62,772 bases of DNA, from contig CAMDXM010000002.1 of NCBI GenBank assembly GCA_945878025.1, forward strand, positions 1 through 62,772, given 5' to 3'. Position numbers and translations under genes: made by a program. Of this stretch, positions 46,198 to 55,606 are shown piece after piece. The DNA is from Pseudorhodoplanes sinuspersici (GTDB lineage Bacteria; Pseudomonadota; Alphaproteobacteria; Rhizobiales; Xanthobacteraceae). How positions within the stretch are numbered: the first letter of the stretch is position 1; every line of letters starts with the position of its first letter. The notes beneath the pieces are model-generated. The model made no database searches, was not told the origin of the DNA, and worked only from the letters and a program-made list of their open reading frames with translations.

Positions 46198-47280
46198 TCA
46201 CGCGCTCAGGCCGCCGGCCAGCGTCGGGAAATCGAGCGGCCGGAAACTGTAATGCGACAACCAGCGCACATCCGCCTCGAAGAACGGACGCAGATCGGGC
46301 ATGCCGTATTTCAGCATGGCGATGCGGTCGATCCCCATGCCCCAGGCAAAGCCCTGATATTCGTTCGGATCGAGCCCGCAATTTCGTAGCACGTTCGGAT
46401 GCACCATGCCGCAGCCGAGAATCTCCAGCCAGTCCTCGCCTTCGCCGAAACGGATCTCGCCCTTGTCGCGGCGGCACTGGATGTCGACTTCGAGCGAGGG
46501 CTCGGTGAACGGAAAGAATGACGGCCGGAAGCGCATCTTCACGGCATCGACCTCGAAGAACGCCTTGCAGAATTCCTCGAGGATCCATTTCAGATGGCCG
46601 AGATGCGAGCCCTTGTCGATGACAAGCCCCTCGACCTGATGAAACATCGGCGTGTGGGTTTGATCGCTATCGCTTCGATAGGTGCGTCCCGGAATGATCA
46701 CGCGGATCGGCGGCTTCTGGGTGAGCATCGTGCGCACCTGCACCGGCGAGGTGTGGGTGCGCAGCAGCATGCGCGAACCATCGGGCTTCGGATTGAAATA
46801 GAACGTGTCGTGCATTTCCCGCGCCGGATGACCTTCGGGGAAATTCAGCTTGGTAAAGTTATAATCGTCGGTCTCGATATCCGGGCCTTCGGCAACCGCA
46901 AAGCCCATATCGGCGAAGATAGCGGTGAGTTCGTCGATCACCTGGCTGATCGGATGCACCCGGCCCATCTCGGCCGGCGCTTCGCGCACCGGCAACGTGA
47001 CATCGACCGTTTCGGTATTGAGCCTGGCATCGAGCGCCTTGTCGCCGAGATCAGCCTTCTTCGCCGCGATTTCTGCAGTGATTCTTTCCTTAAGGGCGTT
47101 AACGATTGGACTCTGAATCTTTCGCTCGTCGGGCGACATGCTCCCCAATGACTTGAGTGCATTTGTTAGCCAGCCATTCTTACCTAATGCTCCGATGCGC
47201 GCTGCTTCGAGCGCCGCCTCATCGGTTGCGTTTTCTATAGCGTAGCGCGTATCAATTTCGAGAAGAGTAAAAACTTCCAT
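46198..47280 (-). CDS. pheS: Phenylalanyl-tRNA synthetase alpha subunit
   Basis: 360 residues, class II synthetase subunit. Motif 2 ([12 protein letters not shown] and [21 protein letters not shown]) and motif 3 ([13 protein letters not shown]) are present, with the N-terminal coiled-coil tRNA arm. The ATG at 47280 gives the normal MEVFTLLE-type start. It lies 101 bp behind rplT with a hairpin between. Confidence 0.97.
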   Translation of the reverse strand: MEVFTLLEIDTRYAIENATDEAALEAARIGALGKNGWLTNALKSLGSMSPDERKIQSPIVNALKERITAEIAAKKADLGDKALDARLNTETVDVTLPVREAPAEMGRVHPISQVIDELTAIFADMGFAVAEGPDIETDDYNFTKLNFPEGHPAREMHDTFYFNPKPDGSRMLLRTHTSPVQVRTMLTQKPPIRVIIPGRTYRSDSDQTHTPMFHQVEGLVIDKGSHLGHLKWILEEFCKAFFEVDAVKMRFRPSFFPFTEPSLEVDIQCRRDKGEIRFGEGEDWLEILGCGMVHPNVLRNCGLDPNEYQGFAWGMGIDRIAMLKYGMPDLRPFFEADVRWLSHYSFRPLDFPTLAGGLSA

Positions 47281-47342
47281 CGCGTCACTCCGCCGTAAAC
47301 GGCAAGTCAACGTCGGACATGCAGCCGCCCGGCACTTCTGCT

Positions 47343-47371
47343 GTCATGCCCGGCGCAAAACCGGGCATGAC
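47343..47371. repeat. Perfect hairpin between rplT and pheS
   Basis: GTCATGCCCGG-N7-CCGGGCATGAC, 11-bp arms, without a T-run. It may be a processing or attenuation structure, or one of the GTCAT-ended intergenic palindromes. Confidence 0.6.
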
Positions 47372-47381
47372 GAGGAAGACT

Positions 47382-47747
47382 TCAGGCTTGCGCTGGCAGC
47401 GCGGCCTTGGCTTTTTCGACGATCGCCTGGAACGCCGCCGGCTCGTGGATCGCAATATCCGAGAGAACCTTGCGGTCGACCGTAATGCCGGCCTTGGCCA
47501 GTCCGTCGATGAACTTCGAATAGTTCAGGCCGAACGGACGCACGGCGGCATTGAGGCGCTGAATCCACAACGCACGGAAGGTGCGCTTGCGCCGCTTGCG
47601 ATCGCGGAAGGCATATTGGTTCGCCTTCTCGACCGCCTGCTTGGCGATGCGGATGGTGTTCTTGCGGCGGCCGTAAAAACCCTTGGCGGCCTTGAAGACT
47701 TTCTTGTGTTTGGCGTGCGAGGTGACGCCACGTTTAACGCGAGCCAT
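47382..47747 (-). CDS. rplT: 50S ribosomal protein L20
   Basis: 121 residues, normal length. Basic N-terminus ([15 protein letters not shown]) and [20 protein letters not shown] are diagnostic. L20 is needed early in 50S assembly and in many bacteria represses its own operon. It follows rpmI by 27 bp. Confidence 0.98.
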   Translation of the reverse strand: MARVKRGVTSHAKHKKVFKAAKGFYGRRKNTIRIAKQAVEKANQYAFRDRKRRKRTFRALWIQRLNAAVRPFGLNYSKFIDGLAKAGITVDRKVLSDIAIHEPAAFQAIVEKAKAALPAQA

Positions 47748-47774
47748 GACAGATCTCCTTTAAGCGGTTTGGCG

Positions 47775-47975
47775 TCAGCCGTTGGGAAGGAAGTATTTCT
47801 TTATGTTGTCACCGTCGGTCTTGAACATGACGTCGGTGCCGCGCAGCTGACGGATCTGCTTCTTGGTTCGCTTGATCATTCCGTGACGCTTGCCGGCATG
47901 GGCGGCTTTGACCTTGCCGGTGCCGGTAATCTTGAAGCGCTTTTTAGCGCCCGATTTGGTCTTGATCTTGGGCAT
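47775..47975 (-). CDS. rpmI: 50S ribosomal protein L35
   Basis: 66 residues from the ATG at 47975 ([14 protein letters not shown]), with AGGAGAG just upstream. It is the first gene of the rpmI-rplT-pheS-pheT run here. infC, usually next upstream in this cluster, is displaced by about 1 kb. Confidence 0.98.
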   Translation of the reverse strand: MPKIKTKSGAKKRFKITGTGKVKAAHAGKRHGMIKRTKKQIRQLRGTDVMFKTDGDNIKKYFLPNG

Positions 47976-48294
47976 TTGGCTCTCCTGTAAAACCGGCCGG
48001 AAGCACGCCAAAGGCGCGCCTGGCTGGCGGTGCTCGAACATGAGCGTTGCTCGGATTGAGCTTGGTCTCAGCCGCCACGGCAGCCCTTAATCAGCCGGGC
48101 GGCGAGAGCGGCGGTTTATGGCAGAGGCCCCCCAAAAACACAACCTTTTGGTCCCGCTGGCGGCCCTATGGACGGCTCTCCGGGGCGTTCCGGGGCCGGC
48201 CAGCGGAACCCCAGCGGAACCAATGACCCGACCGCACCGTTTTCCCCGCAATCGGGCCCCTTGGGCCGCGCCGCAACGACCTCTGGAGCAGATA
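47976..48294. other. 319-bp gap between rpmI and the secreted-protein gene
   Basis: It holds the rpmI leader and, on the other strand, the promoter region of the secreted protein. The only regular element I see is an exact 11-bp tandem repeat CCAGCGGAACC at 48200-48210 and 48211-48221. No RNA gene recognised. Confidence 0.5.
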
Positions 48295-48687
48295 ATGAGC
48301 ATTTTTACGGGTCTCGCGCGGGCTTTTGTCCTTGTCTTCGCTGTTCTGACCGGGCCCGCCGTAGCCGCCAGCCGGACGCCGGCGGCGTCGAATTTCGACG
48401 GCGAATGGAGTGTCGTGATCATCACGGAGGCGGGCACCTGCGACCGCGCCTATCGCTATCCGGTGAGGGTTGTGAACGGCACGCTCAAATATGAAGGCGA
48501 GGCCTCCATCGAGATTTCGGGACGCGTGGACCCAAGCGGAAAGCTCAATGCGACGATCCAGCGCGGCGAGCAGAGCGCGAACGGATCGGGCCGGCTGTCG
48601 CCCTCGTCCGGCGCCGGAACCTGGACCGGGAAATCCGCAACGACGTCCTGCGCCGGCCGCTGGGAGGCGGAGAAGCGAGCTGGCTGA
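48295..48687 (+). CDS. Small secreted protein of unknown function
   Basis: 130 residues from the ATG at 48295 behind CTGGAGCAG. A signal peptide (LARAFVLVFAVLTGPAVAA) precedes a roughly 105-residue beta-rich domain with two cysteines (GTCDRAYRYPV and TTSCAGRWEA), possibly a disulfide. It reads opposite to infC and rpmI and separates them. The family is not recognised with certainty. Confidence 0.72.
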   Translation: MSIFTGLARAFVLVFAVLTGPAVAASRTPAASNFDGEWSVVIITEAGTCDRAYRYPVRVVNGTLKYEGEASIEISGRVDPSGKLNATIQRGEQSANGSGRLSPSSGAGTWTGKSATTSCAGRWEAEKRAG

Positions 48688-48763
48688 TTGGCATCGGCCG
48701 AATATAAAAACGCCCGCAGATTCTGTCTGTGGGCGTTTTCTTTACAGGAATGCATTCTGGCCG

Positions 48764-48841
48764 CTAGTGTGGTGGTTCAGAAATTCCCTTCATTCTCGCC
48801 GCGAGTCCGTCAAGGGAATTTCTGAACCAAAACCATACTAG
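48764..48841. repeat. CTAG-ended palindromic element 1
   Basis: Perfect 18-bp arms (48773-48790 and 48812-48829, TGGTTCAGAAATTCCCTT) around a 21-base loop, with outer ends CTAGTGTGG/CCATACTAG. About 78 bp, no coding capacity; it looks like a small mobile palindrome. Confidence 0.75.
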
Positions 48842-48854
48842 AATCATAAGGTTG

Positions 48855-48929
48855 CTAGTGTCCTTCGATTCCGAAGTTCGCTTACGAAGCCGCCGCGGAA
48901 TGAAGCGAACTTCGGAATCGGGACACTAG
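48855..48929. repeat. CTAG-ended palindromic element 2
   Basis: 17-bp perfect arms GATTCCGAAGTTCGCTT (48867-48883) and its complement (48903-48919), 19-base loop, outer ends CTAGTGTCC/GGGACACTAG. It is 13 bp from element 1, with the same CTAGTGT end but a different body, and sits just after the infC stop. Confidence 0.75.
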
Positions 48930-48948
48930 TTTGCGCTCCGGTGAGCGA

Positions 48949-49488
48949 TCAGCGCGGCGCGAGGATCATGATCATCTGCCGGCCCTCGAAGCGGGGCTCG
49001 GATTCGACCTTGGCGATCTTGGCGATATCTTCCTTGACGCGGTCGAGCAGCCGCGTCCCAAGTTCCTGATGCGCCATCTCGCGTCCGCGGAAGCGCAGCG
49101 TGACCTTGACCTTGTCGCCTTCCTCGAAAAAGCGCTGCATGGAGCGCAGTTTCACATCGTAATCGTGATCGTCGATCATCGGCCGGAATTTGATTTCCTT
49201 GACCTCGACGACTTTCTGCTTCTTGCGCGCTTCGGCGGCTTTTTTCTGCGCCTGATATTTGTATTTGCCGACGTCGAGAATTTTCACGACGGGCGGATTG
49301 TTGTTCGGCGAAATCTCGACAAGGTCGAGGCCTGCTTCCTGGGCCATTGCCAGGGCCTTTGCCGTTTCCACGGTTCCGTGATTGTGGCCGGTTTGATCGA
49401 TCAGCTGGACCTCGCGGGTGCGGATCTCCTCGTTGGTTCGCGGGCCGTCTTTCTGGACGGTTGGCGCGGCTCTCATGGGGCGACGAAT
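48949..49488 (-). CDS. infC: Translation initiation factor IF-3
   Basis: 179 residues if started at AUU 49488 (product [23 protein letters not shown]). The N-domain, basic linker ([17 protein letters not shown]) and C-domain ([18 protein letters not shown]) are complete. A GAGGAG lies nine bases before the AUU, whereas the ATG at 49476 has no ribosome site. An AUU start is the known basis of IF-3 autoregulation in E. coli: scarce IF-3 permits use of the poor start codon. Confidence 0.93.
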   Translation of the reverse strand: MRRPMRAAPTVQKDGPRTNEEIRTREVQLIDQTGHNHGTVETAKALAMAQEAGLDLVEISPNNNPPVVKILDVGKYKYQAQKKAAEARKKQKVVEVKEIKFRPMIDDHDYDVKLRSMQRFFEEGDKVKVTLRFRGREMAHQELGTRLLDRVKEDIAKIAKVESEPRFEGRQMIMILAPR

Positions 49489-49503
49489 GGCAAGTAACTC
49501 CTC
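49486..49503 (-). promoter_or_regulatory. Ribosome site and AUU start of infC
   Basis: GAGGAG (49503-49498), a nine-base spacer and ATT (49488-49486) in frame with infC. This is the only Shine-Dalgarno in range and it selects the rare AUU codon. Confidence 0.75.
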
Positions 49504-49668
49504 TGCTGTTGCGACGGACCTTCAGGAGGGACGGTGAGGCTTAAAGCCTCGTCCCTGACCTGCAGGCTTGAATGAAGATCGGGAGAAAACGGCCATAAGT
49601 CAACGCCGAACGGCGTTCGCGGTTCAAACGCTCACATGTTGTGGCGTTGCCGTAATGCCGGAAAGTAC

Positions 49669-50928
49669 TCAGGTTTTCCGGCCTCGGACGACTTCGGCGT
49701 AGAGCTTGAGCGTCAGATCGGCGACCGCCGAGGCATTGAAATGGCTGGTCACCCAGGCGCGGCCCCGCAATCCGATCGCCCGGCGGGCGGTTTCGGGCAG
49801 CGAAAACAGCCGGATCAAGGCCGCCGCCAATGCCGCATCGTCCCCGGCCGAAAAGCGCAATCCGGTCATGCGGTCTTCCGATACGGATGGCGGCGCCAGC
49901 ACGACTTCCGGCCCGGCGCCGAGATCGGACACGACCACCGGCCTCGCCATGGCTTGCGCCTCCAGAATGGTGCGCTGCAGGCCCTCGTCCTGCGTCGCCG
50001 CGGACACGACAACGCTCGCCGCGGCATAGGCCGCCGGCAAGTCGTCGACCGGTCCGGTCATGCGGATCACATCCGCCGTCTTTGTCGACAGCACCAGATC
50101 CCACAATTCGCCGGTATAGCGGCTCTTGCCGTGATCCTCGCCGACGAAAACGCAGATGAAATCCTTCAGGCCCATCTCCTTCAGGCGATGCACGGCCCGC
50201 ACCACAAGATGATGGCCCTTGCGCCGCAACAGGCGGCCGGTCACGAGAATGAGCTTGGTGCCGGATTCGACTCCGAATGCGCGGCGGATCGATTCCACGC
50301 GCTCCTGCGAGATCGAATCCGGATCGAAGCGTTGCAGATCGACGCTCAGGGGAACGACGTTGATCCGGCCCCAGGAAATTCCGTATCGATGGCTGATCAA
50401 TTCGGCGAGCTGGTCGCTGACGGCGATGATGCGGTCGCCGCGCGCCATCACGCTGTTATAAAGGCGCTTAAAGACATTCTGTTCCCGGAATCCCTTGTAC
50501 CAGGAGGTGACGAACGGGATTCCGGTCAGGCGGGAGGCGATCCACGCGCTCCATGCCGGCGCGCGGCCATGCGCATGGATGATGGCGCAACGTTCCTTGC
50601 GGACGATGCGCGTCATGATGCCGGCATTGCGCATCATCACGAATGGATTTTTGCTGGCGACATCGGCGCGGATGAATTCGCCGCCGAGCGCCGCGATATC
50701 CGCTTCCAGGCGGCCGCCGCTTGAGAGCACGATCGGCCGGTTGCCGGCCACCGCCAGAATGCGCACGAGATCGATGACCCCGAGATCGGCGGCACCTGCC
50801 TGCAGGCTCGGGACCACGATAAGAACCGTCAGGGGATTGATATTGGTGATCTTGGAGCGATCCGGGGCAAACATGAAGCCATCCGGTTCACTCTGCGCAA
50901 GAATACGGGCGGCGGAACCGGAAGCCAC
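49669..50928 (-). CDS. GT4-family glycosyltransferase
   Basis: About 419 residues. GT-B fold motifs are visible: a substrate domain (CAIIHAHGRAPAWSAWIAS), then VTGRLLRRKGHHLVVRAV and the nucleotide-sugar site EGLQRTILEAQAMARPVVVSD. I prefer the GTG at 50928 after AGAGG; an ATG at 50985 or at 50874 is possible. It follows another GT4 gene on the same strand. Probably lipopolysaccharide or capsule decoration; the acceptor is unknown. Confidence 0.83.
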   Translation of the reverse strand: MASGSAARILAQSEPDGFMFAPDRSKITNINPLTVLIVVPSLQAGAADLGVIDLVRILAVAGNRPIVLSSGGRLEADIAALGGEFIRADVASKNPFVMMRNAGIMTRIVRKERCAIIHAHGRAPAWSAWIASRLTGIPFVTSWYKGFREQNVFKRLYNSVMARGDRIIAVSDQLAELISHRYGISWGRINVVPLSVDLQRFDPDSISQERVESIRRAFGVESGTKLILVTGRLLRRKGHHLVVRAVHRLKEMGLKDFICVFVGEDHGKSRYTGELWDLVLSTKTADVIRMTGPVDDLPAAYAAASVVVSAATQDEGLQRTILEAQAMARPVVVSDLGAGPEVVLAPPSVSEDRMTGLRFSAGDDAALAAALIRLFSLPETARRAIGLRGRAWVTSHFNASAVADLTLKLYAEVVRGRKT

Positions 50929-51042
50929 TATTCGAACCTCTGAAAATCTGATCGTCAATTCGGATCGCGGGGCGGGAACACACACAAACGCGCTGCGACC
51001 GGAAGTGCGGTCTTAGTCCGGATCGCACCAGGATGCAATCGG

Positions 51043-52248
51043 TTACCGCTGCCCCGACAGCAATGCGCTGTAGATAGCGAGGACTGAAGTGGCAACGTTT
51101 TGCGGCGAAAACATGAACTCGGCGAATTGCCGCGCCCGCGCGGCCAAAGCGCGGTAGGCCGCGAGATCCAGCGACAATGATTCGCGCAAAGCGGCGGCGA
51201 GCGCGCCCGGATCTCCCGGCCGCACCAGCCAGCCGGTGCGCAACTCGTCCGGCATGCGCGGCGGCGCCAGGATATTTTCCGGCAATATGCCTATGGCCGA
51301 TGCGATGACCGGCCGCGCCATGGCCTGCGATTCGGGGATCGGCCGGCCGAAAACTTGCGGTTCGATCACGGGCATGACGACGATATCCGATGCCGCCAGC
51401 GCGGCCGGCCAATCAGGACAGCGGCCGGGCAACCTGAACTTCGCGGCGAGACCATGCGCATCGATGCGTTTCGTCAATGCACGGACATACTTTCCGCCGA
51501 CACGCGTGTCGCCGAGCAGCACGAATGTAATCCCGCGCAGCAGGTCCACGGGGATGAGGCGCACGGCGTCGGCGAGCACGCTCTGTCCGGCCGACGCGGC
51601 GATCGGCCCCGGAACCAGAATGATGCGGTCGCCTTCCGGGATTTTCCACGCCTTGCGAAGACCGAGGACGCGTTCCGGCCGCATGCTCGCCGGATCGAAC
51701 AATTGCGCGTCGATCGGATTGGGCACGACGGTGACGCGCTCGCGCGGAATATCGAAGCGCTCGATCATGGGCGCCGCGGTGAACGACGAATGCACGATCA
51801 CGTGGTCGCCGCGGGCGAGCGAGGTTTGATACAGCGCGCGCAGGCTGCGCGGCGAAGGCGCGGTTTCGGGCAGATTGGTCACGAGCCAGACCGGCAGTTT
51901 CTCGGTCGCCGCGAGCGCGCTCCAGGCCGCGCTCGCGCTATAGGCATGCACGATATCGACGCGCTCGCGCGAAATGATTTTTTCGAGCCGCCCCGCATTG
52001 CTCCGCAGCTTGAACGGATTGACGCTGTCGTGGTCGAGGGTAAGCCATTCGCCGCCGGCCAGCCTGTATTCGTCGGCGAATTTTCCATCGCGGCCGGCGA
52101 TGATCGCCCGGGCGCCGGAGCGCCGCAGCAGGGATGCGATCATGAGCGCGTTGCGCGCCGTATTCTCGTTTGCGGGCGTCAGCTGCAGGATGGTGGCGCC
52201 GGCAAGACTGCGCATCTGTTCCAGAGAAGCGCGGGCTTGTGTGCTCAT
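51043..52248 (-). CDS. GT4-family glycosyltransferase (upstream gene of the pair)
   Basis: 401 residues, similar in layout to the following gene: a VDIVHAYSASAAWSALAA segment in the N-domain and FGRPIPESQAMARPVIASA in the C-domain. The two probably add successive sugars. It is divergent from an alpha/beta hydrolase gene. No sugar-nucleotide or flippase gene is nearby. Confidence 0.85.
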   Translation of the reverse strand: MSTQARASLEQMRSLAGATILQLTPANENTARNALMIASLLRRSGARAIIAGRDGKFADEYRLAGGEWLTLDHDSVNPFKLRSNAGRLEKIISRERVDIVHAYSASAAWSALAATEKLPVWLVTNLPETAPSPRSLRALYQTSLARGDHVIVHSSFTAAPMIERFDIPRERVTVVPNPIDAQLFDPASMRPERVLGLRKAWKIPEGDRIILVPGPIAASAGQSVLADAVRLIPVDLLRGITFVLLGDTRVGGKYVRALTKRIDAHGLAAKFRLPGRCPDWPAALAASDIVVMPVIEPQVFGRPIPESQAMARPVIASAIGILPENILAPPRMPDELRTGWLVRPGDPGALAAALRESLSLDLAAYRALAARARQFAEFMFSPQNVATSVLAIYSALLSGQR

Positions 52249-52341
52249 GCTTCGTGTCCGGTCTTTCGAATTTCCTCTTGCTTTCGCCGGCGTCTTGCAG
52301 CGAAACGGTTACAAAGGGCGCCGCATCGGCGAATCAGGCGA

Positions 52342-53130
52342 ATGAGCGACGTTAGCGTGAAAACCCTGAAAATTGGAGCGGGCGCTTTGGCGCGCGAGAT
52401 CGCCGTGCGCATTCGCGACGGCAGCGGGCCTGGCCTGTTCTGGCTTGGCGGCTTCAACTCCGACATGAAGGGCACGAAAGTGCAGGCGCTGGACGAATGG
52501 GCCGCGGCACATGGGCGCGCCTGCATACGCTTCGATTATTCGGGACATGGAGAATCCGGCGGTGAATTTACCGATGGAACGATAAGCCGCTGGCTGGAGG
52601 AAAGCGTCGCGGTGTTCGGCCATTTCTGCAAGGGGCCGCAGATCGTGGTCGGCTCCTCGATGGGCGGCTGGATTGCGCTCTTGCTTGCGCGCGAACTCAA
52701 TCGTCTGGCCAAGTCCGGCGCGCCGTCCTTGGCGGGCATCGCCGGGATGGCGCTGATCGCGCCGGCGCCGGACTTCACGGAAGCCTTGATGTGGAAACGC
52801 TTCACGCCCGAGATCAAAAAGCAGATCGAGGAAAAAGGCGTCTGGTCGCGTCCGTCGGAATATTCGCAGGAGCCTTATCTGATCACGCGCGGCCTGATCG
52901 AAGACGGACGCAAGCATCTCCTGCTCGGCGGACTGATCGAGACCGGCTGCCCGGTTCGGATTCTGCAGGGCGTGAAAGACGAGGACGTCCCCTGGCAGCA
53001 CGCCGCCGAACTGGTGTCGCGTATCGCGCGCGACGACGTCGTTTTCACATTGATCAAGGACGGCGATCATCGCCTGTCGCGCCCCGAAGACATCGAACGG
53101 CTGATTTCGGCGGTCGCGGAATTCAATTGA
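52342..53130 (+). CDS. Alpha/beta hydrolase (ABHD10-like)
   Basis: 262 residues from the ATG at 52342. Nucleophile Ser106 in GSSMGGW, an acid in GVKDEDVPW and the histidine in [11 protein letters not shown] complete the triad. [13 protein letters not shown] is typical of this cytoplasmic esterase or thioesterase group. Substrate unknown. It is followed 70 bp later by an enoyl-CoA hydratase gene. Confidence 0.87.
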   Translation: MSDVSVKTLKIGAGALAREIAVRIRDGSGPGLFWLGGFNSDMKGTKVQALDEWAAAHGRACIRFDYSGHGESGGEFTDGTISRWLEESVAVFGHFCKGPQIVVGSSMGGWIALLLARELNRLAKSGAPSLAGIAGMALIAPAPDFTEALMWKRFTPEIKKQIEEKGVWSRPSEYSQEPYLITRGLIEDGRKHLLLGGLIETGCPVRILQGVKDEDVPWQHAAELVSRIARDDVVFTLIKDGDHRLSRPEDIERLISAVAEFN

Positions 53131-53200
53131 AGTGTCATCCGGCGCATTGCGCGGGATCAAACGCTCGGCTAGTCCAAGGCATTCGAGGGAGGTCGGAGCA

Positions 53201-53974
53201 ATGGCTTACGAAAACATTGTGGTCGAGACGCGCGGCCGGGTGGGTGTCATCAAGCTCAATCGCCCGCAGGCGCTCAATGCGCTCAACTCCAAGCTGATCG
53301 GCGAATTATCCGCCGCCATCGACGCTTTCGAGGCGGATCGCAATATCGGCTGTCTCGTCATCACCGGATCGGAGAAGGCCTTCGCGGCCGGCGCCGACAT
53401 CAAGGAGATGGCGGATAAATCCTTCATGGATGCGTTTTTCGGGGACTTCGCCGCCAACTGGGACCGCGCCTCGCACGCGCGAAAGCCGGTGATCGCGGCG
53501 GTTGCCGGTTTCGCGCTTGGCGGCGGATGCGAGCTTGCGATGCAATGCGATCTGATCATTGCGGCGGACAATGCGAAATTCGGCCAGCCCGAAATCAAGC
53601 TCGGCGTCATTCCTGGCATCGGCGGAACGCAGCGCCTCACACGCGCCGTCGGCAAGGCCAAGGCGATGGACCTCTGCCTCACCGGCCGCATGATGGACGC
53701 GCAGGAAGCCGAGCGCTCGGGCCTCGTCGCCCGCGTGGTGCCGGCGGCGAACCTGATGGACGAAGCGATGAAGGCGGCGGAAACGATCGCGGCGATGCCG
53801 CTGCCGGCTGCGATGCTCGCGAAGGAATCGGTCAATCGCGCGTTCGAAACCTCGCTTGCCGAGGGCATCCGCTTCGAGCGGCGCGTGTTCCACTCGTTGT
53901 TCGCGACCAGGGATCAGAAGGAAGGCATGGCCGCGTTCGTCGAAAAACGCGCGCCGAAATTCAGCAACGAGTAA
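53201..53974 (+). CDS. Enoyl-CoA hydratase (crotonase family)
   Basis: 257 residues, start ATG 53201 after GGGAGG. The two catalytic glutamates are Glu111 (GGGCELAM) and Glu131 (FGQPEIKLG), 20 residues apart as in rat crotonase. The oxyanion segments AGADIKEM and GFALGGG are intact. It hydrates 2-enoyl-CoA in fatty-acid breakdown. Its neighbours do not indicate a special substrate. Confidence 0.95.
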   Translation: MAYENIVVETRGRVGVIKLNRPQALNALNSKLIGELSAAIDAFEADRNIGCLVITGSEKAFAAGADIKEMADKSFMDAFFGDFAANWDRASHARKPVIAAVAGFALGGGCELAMQCDLIIAADNAKFGQPEIKLGVIPGIGGTQRLTRAVGKAKAMDLCLTGRMMDAQEAERSGLVARVVPAANLMDEAMKAAETIAAMPLPAAMLAKESVNRAFETSLAEGIRFERRVFHSLFATRDQKEGMAAFVEKRAPKFSNE

Positions 53975-53985
53975 ACCAAGCCGCC

Positions 53986-54028
53986 GTCATTCCGGGACGC
54001 GAGCGAAAGCGAGCGGGCCCGGAATGAC
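53986..54028. terminator. GTCATTCCGGG palindrome between convergent genes
   Basis: Perfect 11-bp arms GTCATTCCGGG/CCCGGAATGAC with a 21-base loop, placed 11 bp after the hydratase stop and just before the end of the convergent protease-like gene. It probably ends both transcripts; no T-run. Confidence 0.6.
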
Positions 54029-54035
54029 CAAGAGG

Positions 54036-55424
54036 TTACTTCCGCACACAAATGACGCGGGTGACCGACGCCTTGGCGGCGTCGATGCTGGTGCCGCCGG
54101 TGGGCGGCGCCACTTTGGCGCCTTCCAGGAATTTCTGGATCGCGGCCGCCGAGACGAGCGAGGCCTGCGACGCCGCTTTCAATCCGGCCAGGCCCACGAA
54201 CTGACCTTGCGCATCGATGACGGCAGCGCCGGAAAATCCGGATGGCGGCGCCGGCTCGAGCGCGACGAGCCCGCTTTCGGTGCCCCGGATGCGGGCATTG
54301 AACGTGCTGACGGCGTCGCGGCCGTCCTGAATCTGAGGGTCGCCGATGCCGATCAAGGTCAATTCCGCGCTGCGCGGCGGCTGCGCCGACAGCGTCATGG
54401 GCTTGAGATTGCCGACGCCATAGACGCGCAGCAATGCGAGTTCGGACGTCCGGTCCTCCGCGATGCGTTCGGCATTGCCGACGCCCGGAACGACGATGAT
54501 GTGGCAGCCCTCGGTCGCCGTGCGGTCGGCGACCAGATATCCCGACGCGCTTGCGACGATGGCGGTGGCATATTCGACCTTGCGCCTCACGCCCGGCATC
54601 GCCGTGCTGCCGTCGAACGGCGCGAACGCGCTCGACATCGCGACCACGACCGGCTCCATGATGCCGTCCATCGCCTGATCGTAAAGAATGGTCACCCCGC
54701 GCACGTCGCTGTCTTTCAACTGGGCGCGTACATAGAATTTCTTCAGGCCCTGCAATCCGGACAAGACGTAGAAGTCCGGGCGCAGCGCGCTGTATTCCAC
54801 CTGGCGGCCGGCGGGCGTCTTCTTCTGCTGCTCGAACAAGGCGGACAATGTCGTGTTGGCGGCGCTCTCGCGGAAGGTCTCGATCTGCACCTCGCCGCGC
54901 GTCGAAGACCAGCGGCCGCCGCTCTTGCCGCGCGAGGTCTGCGTCGCGAGCTTGCCGGGGATGCCGAGGAATACGCCGGGCATGACCGGATCCTCGACGA
55001 TCTTCCAGCCGACCTGTTCGCGCTGCGGCTTGACCGTGGTGGACAAGGCCGCGCGCTCCTCCGGCGTCAGGATGCCGGTTTCCTTGCCCTTCTGTTTTTT
55101 CTGGAACGACTTCACCGCGGCGATGGCGCGATCGCCGAATTCGCCGTTGACGACGCCGTTATAATCTCCGGTCCAGATCAGGTCGGACTGGATGGCGAGG
55201 CGTTCCGCGATCGGCATGGCCGCATAGGCGTCGCGGATCGGCGCATTGGCCTTGCTGGCGCCATTCGCGTCGGCGGGGGATTGCTTCTGCGCGGCGTCGT
55301 TCGTGGAAGGCTTTGCCGCGGGTTTCGCTGGCTTGGATGCCGGCTTGGTTTGCGGTTTGGGCGCCTGCGCGGATGCGGGCAGGATCAGGGCCGCCAACAC
55401 ACATGCAATGACAGGAACGCGCAT
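54036..55424 (-). CDS. Secreted trypsin-like protein with degenerate catalytic triad
   Basis: 462 residues. Signal peptide to about ASAQ (20), a Pro/Lys/Ala linker (21-60), a peptidoglycan-binding-like helical repeat (about 63-130), and a chymotrypsin-fold region (about 285-435). Where HtrA-type proteases have TNNH, this protein has ADRT (Thr302). The acid is Glu328 (SELALLRV), and only Ser398 (GFSGAAV) remains. It is likely a non-proteolytic binding protein of the envelope. Confidence 0.8.
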   Translation of the reverse strand: MRVPVIACVLAALILPASAQAPKPQTKPASKPAKPAAKPSTNDAAQKQSPADANGASKANAPIRDAYAAMPIAERLAIQSDLIWTGDYNGVVNGEFGDRAIAAVKSFQKKQKGKETGILTPEERAALSTTVKPQREQVGWKIVEDPVMPGVFLGIPGKLATQTSRGKSGGRWSSTRGEVQIETFRESAANTTLSALFEQQKKTPAGRQVEYSALRPDFYVLSGLQGLKKFYVRAQLKDSDVRGVTILYDQAMDGIMEPVVVAMSSAFAPFDGSTAMPGVRRKVEYATAIVASASGYLVADRTATEGCHIIVVPGVGNAERIAEDRTSELALLRVYGVGNLKPMTLSAQPPRSAELTLIGIGDPQIQDGRDAVSTFNARIRGTESGLVALEPAPPSGFSGAAVIDAQGQFVGLAGLKAASQASLVSAAAIQKFLEGAKVAPPTGGTSIDAAKASVTRVICVRK

Positions 55425-55606
55425 GACACAGATCTTGATACAGTTCTCGATGCGGCCCCTAGGGTCGCGGGACCGAAATGATCGTCCGTACTAGATGACC
55501 GCGCCGGGGCGGCTTATGCAAGGGTGACTTTGCCAAGGGCCTGAAAAGGTCCTGCGCAAAAGGCCCGGTTTTTGGGCCGGCGAGACGGACTCGGCGGGAT
55601 GAAGCG

